Assembly: GCA_007922225.1 (NCBI GenBank)
Contig: ML679966.1
Span: 33,091,383 to 33,155,382 of the forward strand
Origin: Emydura subglobosa
Taxonomy: Eukaryota; Chordata; Testudines; Chelidae
DNA: 64,000 nt
Reading direction: 5' to 3'
Shown here piece after piece: positions 49,310 through 58,929 of this stretch; positions within the stretch are counted from its first letter, which is position 1; each line of letters starts with the position of its first letter. The notes beneath the pieces were generated by a model, which was not told the DNA's origin, did not search any database, and worked only from the letters and a program-made list of their open reading frames with translations. Position numbers and translations under genes: made by a program.

Positions 49310-49815
49310 TGATGAGAGGTGGATGAAATTTTTTTCAATGAAAAGGTTTTTAATCAAAAAATGAGCTTTTGTCAAAAACAATTTTTTGTTATAAAATTTA
49401 ATTTTTGATTAAATTTTTAATTAAAAAATATTGAATAAAAATTTTAGAAAAAACCCATGTATTCTTGTATTTTTTGTTTTGAAATTATGAAAAAATGGCC
49501 ATCTTCTCTTATTTTTTTTCACCTCCCAGAAAAGTTGGGTGGGGGGGAGGAGTAAAAGCTAAAAAGGAAGGGTTTTTTGGGGTTTTTTTTTTTACAAAAA
49601 TATTATTTTAAAGGTAGGACTTTCAGAGAGAAAGTAGCGCTTTCATTTTTTCTCTCTGGCAAAAATGAGAAAAATAAGGTTTTTCCACATTAACTTTTTT
49701 AATTTTCCCATAGGAAAACTATTATTTCTTGGTGGCAAAATTTCAAAAGGGGATGTTTTCCCATGAAAATTTGTACAGGAAAAATTCCCATTTTCAAACC
49801 AGCCGTAGATGTGAT
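49310..49815. repeat. AT-rich MITE with oligo-A/T tracts
   Basis: It runs from gaggtggatgaaatttt to cattttcaaaccagccgtag, with many aaaattt and ttttcccat motifs. It is of the same general type as the repeats at 30.8 kb and 15.6 kb. Confidence 0.5.
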
Positions 49816-50092
49816 GTGGATTGTGAGAGGAGGAGGATCTGCCAAACAAGACATTGAAGGAGTTATCAGAGAGGTAGGAAGATAATAATCACAGGCAGGC
49901 CCACTGACCAGCCTGGAGATGGGGGGTGAAAGGGGCTTGAGGGGAGATCAAGGGAGGCAATAGCTCAGGGGCCTGGTGATTTAAAAGCACCTGGGAGGAT
50001 GGGAAGATAGATACATATCCTAGTCTTCTCCACATACCCCTTCCCCTGAGTCCCCTGCCGCTTGTGCTCTCTGCCCCTCCCCTGAGCTGAGC

Positions 50093-50263
50093 TTATTTAT
50101 TATGTGCCCTGAGATTCCCTGGCAGCTGAGGAGGCAGTATCTGCTATTTATCTACCCGGGTTCATCAGTAATCTTCCTGGACAAACCAAGGGACCTGGGA
50201 AGCTGAGTAGCAGATACCACCTCCTCAGCCGCCTGGGAACCTGCATGGCATATAATAAATAAG
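50093..50263. repeat. Large imperfect inverted repeat (hairpin)
   Basis: The left arm (50093-50146, with gctgaggaggcagtatctgc) and the right arm (about 50203-50263, with gcagataccacctcctcagc) pair over about 55 bp with roughly four fifths identity around a loop of some 55 bp. The surrounding 49880-50360 looks like a larger repeat unit. Confidence 0.65.
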
Positions 50264-50832
50264 TAAAAACTTCCGAAGGAGCCCACTCGGACTTTAGCCC
50301 TCCCTTTCTAGGTGGGCCATTGACTTTTCTGCCCTGGGGCCTGGAATTGCTATCAGCGGGCCTGATCAGAAGACAGAGCCTTGAAATTTAATGGAGAACA
50401 GGATTTAAGGAGCAGTGAATGGTTGATGGTCAAGGAGGACAAGTCTGTCCTGATGCTTATGCAAGAAGAGTTTAGTCCTAATGCTATGCTGGCACCAATG
50501 ATATGTAGTATCCTTAGTTCCGAGTTAGCTGGAAAGCTGTCAACACATCTTGAATATGTCTACAATAAATAACAAGGTCACCTAATCTACATAAAACATA
50601 AAAATTGTGTAAAAACATCATTTGCTGAAAAAGCATTGAATGATAGCATTCTCCAAACCTTTTAAATTAGTCATGAAGAGCTGCAAACTTTAATCTGTGT
50701 TCACTTCCTTGCTAAGTAAAGTGGAACACATGGGTATATTACCGTTCTGGTAAGTATAAGGAAAAAGATTCTGTCAGTTTAGACAATATTATTATAGTAA
50801 AGCCTTTAGAAAAATGTAGCACTCCCAATTAC

Positions 50833-50940
50833 CACAGTTTTGTTCATCACTCAGGTCTCCACAATCATCATATCCATCACAAACAAAGGTGTAATTGAGG
50901 CATTTCCCTGTAGTACAGCGGAACACATCATCACTGCAGT
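50833..50940 (-). CDS. CORIN: CORIN exon: LDL-receptor class A repeat 2
   Basis: This 108-bp exon encodes one complete LDLa repeat with six cysteines and the calcium-cage motif GDLSDEQNC. LDLa repeats fold around Ca2+, and those of corin help bind pro-ANP at the cell surface. The acceptor follows a T-rich tract ending in tttgcag (AG at 50942-50941), and the donor is gtaatt starting at 50832. It enters and leaves in phase 1, so the module could be skipped without a frameshift. CLNYTF carries an N-glycosylation sequon (NYT), and the matching human repeat has NYS there. The downstream junction makes NC-D-C, joining repeats 2 and 3 with almost no linker, as in human corin. This is the most 5' CORIN exon I can see. 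Confidence 0.96.
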
Positions 50941-50944
50941 CTGC

Positions 50945-52180
50945 AAAACAAATATTCATAAAGCACATCACCAAAAAACTGCATTGTGTTCTATTTGTAC
51001 AGCATCACAGCTGTAATAGAGTAAATTAAACTAGATTAATAGCTACACATAGTAGCTATATTGCAGCAGCAAACACACATATAAGATGACAACTTTATTC
51101 TGTAAGCACACAATCTCATTAGAACTTTTTGGGTAGCATAATTAACTTGCAGGTTTTACCTTATGAAATGAAACACAGGAACAGGAACATTGTTTTGTTT
51201 TGTCATATCTGATGGCAGTAGTAAGTTGATGCTTGTATCTTGCCCTTTCCCTTCCATCGTTCTGCCTCTCCTCTACCCTTTCTGACCTCTGGACACTTCC
51301 CTTTCTGTGCCTTGCCACCATTACTTCCAACCTTCATGAGGAACCAGAAGGCCATCTTTCATAGGATTAGGTGGATGGCCCAGAACCCATAAAATCATTG
51401 GCTGATAAAAGTAGCACACTCTCACCCCTTCAGAAACAATGAAGAGCTGTGGCTAAATATCATGAGAAAATCATAATGCAAAAAGAGAGGTGGTGAGGGA
51501 GATATCTAAAATACTTGTACAAAGATCCCTGAAGGAAAAATAGGCATTGGGAAGAAAGGTGTGGAAGATTCCAGACTGTAACTAAAACACCACAAAATAT
51601 ATCCCTACATGGATAACTGAAGAGTGATTTATTTTTTTAAAATCTAGCTATACCCTCTTAGAATAATGTATGGTGTTTAATAAAAATATAAATATAACTT
51701 ACAGTTTTGCTAGAAAACAAATATATTTTGCTTGCAACTTGCAGGGTTGAGAACAATCTTGGAGGAAGTAAATAGATGAGCGGTCTATGCTATACCTAAT
51801 TTTAAAGGCAGGAGTGAAAAAAGAAAATGCTTGGAATATCACCAATACATATGCTTTTCCTCACCACTGCCACAGAACATGTTGTTTTAATCATTTCTTC
51901 TGCCCCCCCGCTGGCTATGCTGTCAGTGCATATTTACCTCCTCAATTTAGCTGGCACCCAACCTCAAGAAGAAGAACTGTCCCCTCTCTGGGTTGGCAGT
52001 CTGACACCTTAATAGCATGGTAGAGCCTACTGGAGAATACACTCTGCTATCATCACTTTTGGACAAGCCAGAGTTACTGCTGTGCCACTTTGAGGTAGAT
52101 TTGCAGCAGGAGTTAGATCGATGAAAGGTTACTAAGAATCTCAGGGGCTAGGCTGCCAAAAAGAAAAAGGACTGCCCCAC
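50945..52180. other. CORIN intron, unassigned
   Basis: No further CORIN exon is seen upstream of LDLa2 here. The sequence is AT-rich with a few short open frames and no family signature. Confidence 0.35.
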
Positions 52181-52189
52181 AGTGTGTAC

Positions 52190-54950
52190 TTACAACTGCA
52201 GGACACAGATGAGGGACAACTCAATCAACCATGTAATGGAGGAGAAGGCAAGGACAGTTTGCGATTTCCTTGGTCTCAGCGAAACTCAATGAAGAAAGGA
52301 GATGTAAGTGAAGTGCAGAGATGAAAGCACTATTATGTTGGGAAAAGGAGAAAGTGTGAGGACTGTTGGAGTAATCAGTTTTATTGTCAACAAGGAATGG
52401 TCTTCAAAAATTATCTCCTGCAAGTTTAAGTCCTCACGTACTGGAGCATTACACCTCCAACTGAACAAGAAGAGCACCTCAATATTATCCAGATCTATGC
52501 TCCCACAAGCACAAGTGAAGATGAAGATGTGGAATAATTCTATCAGGAGTTGAGGAAAGCCTTGCTCAAAAATCCACATATATGATTGTGATGGGAGACT
52601 TCAACGCCAAGGTCGGAAGAGGGAAAGAAGGTAAAAAGTTCATTGGAAGATATGGCATAGGCGAACAGTATCCATGAAAAGAGCAACTGGTAACTTTGGC
52701 AGAAACAAAAGAAATGTTCATTGGCAACACCAGGTTTTAGAAAAAGGCCAAGAAGAAAAGGACATGGATCACACAAAATGTGAAGAAAGAGAACGAGATC
52801 AACTATAGTCTGATTGATAAGTGACACATTATACAAGACACTTCAGTAGTGCCATCATTTAATACTGGAAGTGACCATCGCTTGCTTAGAGCAAGGCTTA
52901 ACTTCAATGAAAAGATGGAAAAGGAAGAGCTACAAATGGCAAATCAGAGAAAGCAGCTGAAAATATTCAATGAGGCAACCCTGAAAGGGAACATTTCCAA
53001 GGAAGACTGGAGTATAAGAGAAAGCTGTAATGAGGACTATAAAAACTTTTGCTGATAAGCCAAGGAAATGCATGAAATCAACTGAGAAAGACAGACCAAA
53101 AAAAGAGAAGGGAAGAATCTTGGAGGAAATGAGGAACTTGCTAGAGAAGCGGAGGAATATGAAGCAAAATGTTGGTGACAAATTTGAGTACTCCCTTCTC
53201 TGTAAGTTGATAAGAAGAAGACTAAAAGATGACTTTGAGAAGTATCGAAACAAAGACTCAAAGACAGATGAAGATTGCAGAAATCTCAAAAAATGCAAAT
53301 GGGAATTGATGCTATACAGGTCAACAATAATGGTGTTGAAGAACAATGATGGAAAAGCAGTAATAGATAGAACAGGGATGGAAGTGATCTGTAAAGATTT
53401 TTACACCCAACTGTTCATGTCCCAAATAAATGTCCCACTACCAACACTTCAACATACTAATGAGCGTGTGCTCCTGGTCCTCGCCAGTGAAGTTCAACAT
53501 TCAGTTTACCAAATGAAGGAAGGAAAAGTTCCAGGAAAAGATGGGTTGACAACCAAAATGATAAGACCTGGAGGCCAAAACCTCTGGGATATCCCGGCTC
53601 AGAAGTTTAGACACTACTTGGAAATGCAAAAGATACCATCTAGCTGGAAGGAATCTAACACCATTTTGCTGCACAAGAAGGGCGACCATGAAGATCTAAA
53701 GAACTATAGTCTAATATGCCTGCTCTCACATATCTACAAACTATTCACTAAAATAATAACAAACCGACTCTCACAGAGTCTAGATGAGCAGTAGCTAAGA
53801 GAGCAGGTGGGTTTTTGAAAGATTTCAGCACAATGGACCATATCTTCACTAAAATCAGCTATTGGAGCACCCAAGAGAATACAAATTCCCTTTATGCATT
53901 GCCTTTGTCAACTATGAAAAAGCATTCAACATTGTTAAGATTAATTCAGTGCTGAAAGCTCTCACAGAGCAGGGCATCAACACAAATTACATCATATTAC
54001 TAAAGGAAGCAAACTCTGACTACACTATAGATATAACTGTTTGACACTCCCCTTCACATCCCAGTCAAAAACGGTGTGAAGCAAGGAGACATGGTTGCAC
54101 CAAAACCCTTCACAGCCTGTCTCAAAATGGTAACTAGGAAGATGAACTGGAAGAATGAATTCAACATCAAAAGAGAGCAGTTAAATCATCTCAGATTTGC
54201 AGACAATATTGTATTGATTGCCAAAAATACTATCAACTCAACGCAAAAAGCAGCCAAGTTGGACTGAAAATGAACCACTCTATAATGAAATTTATGTGGT
54301 GAACAAATAGAAGAAGTTGAACAATAAATCTACTTGGGCCAAGAAATTAATATGCACCACAATCAGGAAGGTGAACTCACACGAAGAAAGAAAGGTGGTT
54401 GGCGCGCATTTAATCTTTGGTAGATTTAAAGGATTAATCAAGGAAAAATCAATAAGGAACATGCACAAACCTCTTCAACTTGACAGTGCTGCTGGCAATT
54501 TTGAACGGTAGCGAAACATGGGTGCTGACGAAGATAGTGGAGCAACAATTGTCCCTCAGAGAGAGGGCGATGGAGAGAATAATTCTCGGGATTTCAATTC
54601 GCGACTGAATACCTAATGAAATTATCAGAGTGCAGAGTGGATTGCAGGATGTCATTATTGAAAGCAGCTACAATAACATATAATGGGCCGGGTATATACT
54701 TAGGCTCACTGACAATCGATGGACTGCAGCTGTCGGCAAGTGGTACCCACAGGAATTGAAATGACTACTCGCTCAACCTCCAAAGAGATGGGAAGACTTT
54801 GTTGTGAAAAGGCATGGCCTCACGTGCAGAAGGAAGGCCAGGATAAGAGAAGAATGGAAGATATGTTGTGATCAGTGCAATCTACACGAGGGCTGAAGGA
54901 CCGATCAATCAAGGTGACATATGCTTTTGGTGATGGTTTATAAAAAGTCT
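52190..54950 (+). mobile_element. RTE-clade LINE, decayed but long
   Basis: The order is that of an RTE element: an apurinic endonuclease (FIVNKEWSSKIISCKFKSS near 52380, then IVMGDFNAKVGRG near 52590), reverse transcriptase (GKVPGKDGLTTKMIRPGG near 53530, LLHKKGDHEDLKNYSLICLL near 53670, then LRFADNIVLIA near 54190), and the RTE C-terminal tail (DNRWTAAVGKWYPQELK near 54710). The palm motif reads FADN instead of FADD. One 254-codon frame (53030-53794) stays open, but stops and shifts break the rest. Confidence 0.9.
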
Positions 54951-54989
54951 CCCTATGATAATGAATGGAGAAAATCCCTGTAACAAACA

Positions 54990-55610
54990 TACATTTTTGA
55001 TAGAAAGCAAATACATTTTCTAATCGGAATTGTATTGTTCTTTCCCCAGTCCCCAAGAAGAGAACTTAGATTAGCTAACCCAGACATTATAGGTTGAGGA
55101 AGCATGGTATTAAACTGTTTGTGTTGTGTCAGATTTTACAATCACAAGAGAAAACATGCCCAGAACGTCACAAATTTAAAGTACCTCCTGCTTGACAAGA
55201 AAAAATGACCACTAGGTACCGTCCTTAACTGTACTAGATCTAGCAGCATGTGCAGCACAGAGCCTGCAGGAGCAGCACTCTTCATGGATACTTTACTTCA
55301 GTGCATCCTGTGGGAAAGCATCTACTCTGTGATGGCCACAGTATGTTTACATATCCACAGAGCTCCTCTTGCTTCCCAGAAGAGGACTCTTAGATTCCAG
55401 TCAGCATGGCTGCCAGATATAGAAGTCAGCCTTTTAAGGAGGATGTCAATGGAGACTGACACAGGCAAATGTGCTAAGTGGGAAACCGATAAGCAGGAAA
55501 CTGCCATTCCCATCAACCCCTTCCCCACAGCACATCCTCTTTCCCTGACCAGGTAGGGGAACAACAGCCAGAGAGAGACAATGTGTCAAGCAGCCTGTCA
55601 AGAAAATCTT
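54990..55610. other. CORIN intron, unassigned
   Basis: Between the RTE and CR1 copies. Two overlapping open frames near 55.25-55.56 kb on both strands have no family signature. Confidence 0.3.
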
Positions 55611-57539
55611 ATTAGAATATAAGAATGGCCATAATGGATCAGATCAGTGGTCCATCTAGTCCAGTATCCTGTCTTCCGACAGTGGTCAGTGCCGGAAGCA
55701 TCAGAGGGAATGAACAGAACAGGACAATTCATCCTGTGATCCATCCGCTGCCATTCAGTCCCAGTTGCTGGCAGTCAGAGGTTTAGGGACACCCAGAGCA
55801 TGCTGTTGCATCCCTGATTAGCTTAAATAATTGCCACTGATGGACCTATCCACCATGAACTAATATAGTTCTTTTTTGAGCCCAGTTATATTTTTGGCCT
55901 TCACAACATCCACTGGTAATGAGTTCCACAGGTTGACCATGCATTGTATGAAGAAGTACTTCCATATGTTTGTTTTAAATGTACTGTCTATTAATTTCAT
56001 TGGGTGACCCCTGGCTTTTTTGTTACGCGAAGAGGTAAATGACACTTCCTTATCCACTTTCTCTAGACAATTCATGATTTTATAGATCTCTATCATACCA
56101 CCCCTTAGTCATCTCTCTTCTACACTGAACAGTCCCAGTCTTTTTAACCTCTCCTGGGATAGAAGCTGTTCTGTATCCTGAATAATTTTTGTTGCCCTTC
56201 TCTGTACTTTTTCCAATTCTAATATATCTGCATGCAGTATTCAAGGTGTGGGCATATCATGAATGTATATAATGGAATTATGAAATGTTCTATTTTATCA
56301 TCTATCCTTTTCCTAATGGTTCCTAACATTCTGCTAGCGTTTTTGACTCCCACTGCACATTGAGTAGATATTTTCAGAGAACTAGCCACAATGACTCCAA
56401 GATCGCTTTCTTGAGTGGCAACAGCTAATTTAGACCCCATTATTTTGTATGTATAGTTGGGATTATATTTTGCAATGTGCATTCTTTGAATTTATCAACA
56501 TGAAATTTCATCTACAATGTTGTCACTCAATCGCTGAGTTTTGTGAGATTCCTTTGAAACGCTTCACAGTCAGTTTTGGACTTAACTATTTTGAATAATT
56601 TTGTGTCATCGGAAAACTTTGCCACCTCACTGTTTACCCCTTTTCCTAGATCATTTATGAATATGTTGAACAGCACTGGTCCCAGCACAGATTAATGGGA
56701 GATCTTTCTCCACTGTGAAAACTAACTATTCATTCCTACCCTTTGTTTCCTGTCTTTTAACCAGTTACTGATCTCGGAGAGGACCTTCCCACTGAAACCA
56801 TGATAATGAATGGAGAAAACCCCTGTAACTTTGCTCAGGACCCTTTGATGCTTAATTTGCTTAGGAGCCTCTGATGAGCCTTGTCAAAGGTTTTGAAAGT
56901 TTAAGTGCAATATATCTGTGGCAACGCAGTACCTGATATGTCCACCTCTCGCCCCCACCTACCCACCTGGTGCATCAGTAAAACCTCGACCTGACCTTAT
57001 TAGGCCATTAGCTCACTCCTGCTGAAACTGACCTTATTAGGCAATTTCCTCGCTCCTCCTGAAACTGACCAGGTGACTGGGAGCAGCTGGCTACTGTGAC
57101 CAGTAGCACAGCCTCCCTAACGGTCGGCTCACCTCCCAGCCAAAGGTTTGCCCTGATTCAAATGTCTCCCCTCCAATCAGGAGTAACCTTGGCCACCTGA
57201 AGTGATTAGTTTAAAGCCAGGGCACGCCCCAGGCTCCAGAGAGAACTCACCATCTGCTAGACACACCAGCTGTCCTGTTTTTTCCCCTCTCCCACTCCAG
57301 ACTCCGAGCCTGAACCTGTAAGCCTGCTCTGTGTTGCTACTTAGCTTCAGGGGTGATGTTGCAACTTTCCTTGCTGGGACTGGTAAGATCCTAACCTTCT
57401 TTCTCTTTCAGTTTCTGTTTTAAATCTGCTCTGAAAGCAGAAGCTGCCCCCCCATTGCTAACTCTCTTTCCCTTTCAGTTTCTGTTTTAAACCTACTCCG
57501 AAAGCAGAAGCCGCCCCTCCCCCCCATTGCTAACCCTCT

Positions 57540-57845
57540 CTCTCATTTAGTTTGTTTTAACTGCCCGTTTGCCCCTTTGCAGTTGACTGCCTGTGTGACC
57601 CCCTCCCTTCTGTGCAGTTTGTTTTAAACCCCGTTTTGCCCCTTTGCAGTTGACTGCCCGTTTTGCCCCTTTGCAGTTGACTGCCCGTNNNNNNNNNNCT
57701 TTGCAGTTGACTGCCCGTTTTGCCCCTTTGCAGTTGACTGCCCGTGTGACCCCCCCCTTCTGTGCAGTTTCTGTTTTAAACCCCGTTTGCCCCCTTTGCA
57801 GTTGACTGCCCGTGTGACTCCCCCCACCCCTTCTGTGCCTTGTAA
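57540..57845 (+). repeat. Tandem array within the LTR, containing a 10-base gap
   Basis: Copies of a unit of about 27 bp (cccctttgcagttgactgcc) alternate with a longer form that adds ccttctgtgcagttt and gttttaaaccccg. At least six copies of ctttgcagttgactgcc are visible. N bases fill 57689-57698, probably an unresolved number of units. Confidence 0.85.
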
Positions 57846-57967
57846 TTAACTCATTGTCTGTGAAATCTCTATGTGAGAGCATTCCCTCCTGTAGTTAACT
57901 GCTTCTGCCTCTGTGCCTTTCAGTTAAGTCTGTGTAACGCCTTTCTGTTTCCTACAAGCAATTAGTT

Positions 57968-58042
57968 GTCTGTGTAGCATAGTGGTAAATGTCCGCGTCT
58001 ACCATGTGGAAGACCAGGGTTTGATTCCTGGTCAAGGAACCA
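57968..58042 (+). other. tRNA-like sequence (closest to tRNA-Asp) inside the LTR
   Basis: Box A-like TAGCATAGTGGT (57975-57986) and box B-like GGTTTGATTCC (58018-58028) are correctly spaced. A T-arm can pair CCAGG with CCTGG, and an anticodon-arm-like CCGCG/TGTGG can form. The order TAGCATAGTGG, AGACC, GGGTTTGATTCC resembles tRNA-Asp. The anticodon position is not GTC, the T-loop is one base long, and the acceptor stem does not pair well, so it is a tRNA relic rather than a functional tRNA gene. Confidence 0.6.
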
Positions 58043-58929
58043 CTCTCTGGTTAATATTAGTTTAGGTCTTTGTAGTTAGTTGCCTGTTTAATACTTTCTT
58101 ATATCAGTTTGTTTTGTGCTTAATTGTTTTTATGTCCTTTTATAACTAGTTAAAACTATATTACTCCTGTGTTTATAATTAAACTCATTTATTTCCAATT
58201 GATTAATTATTGACTCTGGGGGATCTTTTACCTGTCGGAACAATATCCACTGGATCACTTCTGTCCACATGTTTGTTGATCCCCTCAAAGAATTATAACA
58301 GATTGGTGAGGCATGATTTTCCTTTAAAAAAGCCATGTTTACTCTTCTTCAACGTATTGTGTTCATCTGTGTGTCTGATCATCCTGTTCTTTGGTTTCAA
58401 CTAATTTGTCCAATACTGAAGTTAGGTTTACTGCTTTGTAATTGCCAGGATTGCATTTGGAGCCTTTTTTTAAAAAAATCAGCATTACATTAGCTATCCA
58501 CCAATCATCTAGTACAGAGGCTGATGTAAGTGTTACGTTACATACCACAGTTAGTAGTTTTGCAATTTCATATTTGAGTTCCTTCAGAACTCTTGGGTGA
58601 ATACTGTCTGGTCCTGGTGATTTATTACTGTTTAATTTATTAATTTGTTCTAAAACTTCCTCTACTGAATCCTCAATCTGGGACAGTTCCTCATATTTGT
58701 TCCTCAGTTACTAAAAATAATGGCTCTGGTGCGGACTCTCCCTCACATCCTCTGCAGTGAAGACCAATACAAATAATTCATTTAGCTTCTCTGCAATGAC
58801 TGTCTCCTTTAGCACCTCGATCATCTAGTGGCCCCACTGATGGTTTGGCAGGTTTCCTACAGCTGATGTACTTCTGATCTTCCTGGCAGACAGCTCCGAA
58901 GTGAATCTGCGAGCCAAGGGAAGAGGAGA

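Larger units (their letters stand above)
56917..58242 (+). mobile_element. Solo LTR inside CR1, with tandem array and tRNA-like module
   Basis: It starts TGTGGCAACG, ends CGGAACA (TGT...ACA ends), and has a perfect 5-bp duplication ATATC (56912-56916 and 58243-58247). Contents in order: a C-rich U3-like part, a region of cttt-rich repeats (57380-57840) with an assembly gap, a tRNA-like segment (57968-58042), and an A/T-rich end with an attaaa signal near 58178. About 1.33 kb long. No internal retroviral genes are present. The plus orientation is inferred from the attaaa near the right end. Confidence 0.8.
55611..58880 (-). mobile_element. CR1 LINE, split by a solo LTR
   Basis: Minus-strand CR1. 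The 3' end is near 55611 (plus strand shows gatcagatcagtggtccatc and tccagtatcctgtcttcc). The RT C-terminus and interior follow to 56916, and the copy resumes at 58243 (ccactggatcacttctgtcc, then gtgaggcatgattttccttt) to about 58880. The junction is exact once the LTR and its 5-bp duplication are removed. A roughly 45-bp segment near 56800-56845 looks extra compared with the CR1 sequence I remember. Confidence 0.92.

Noticed and set aside
53030..53794. 254-codon open frame as a host gene
   Set aside because: It encodes RTE reverse-transcriptase motifs and continues into broken RTE sequence, so it is a LINE remnant.
57540..57845. CRISPR-like array
   Set aside because: The repeats are directly adjacent with no unique spacers and this is a vertebrate genome, so it is a minisatellite.
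57968..58042. A functional tRNA gene
   Set aside because: Anticodon position, T-loop length and acceptor stem do not fit a working tRNA, and it lies inside an LTR.
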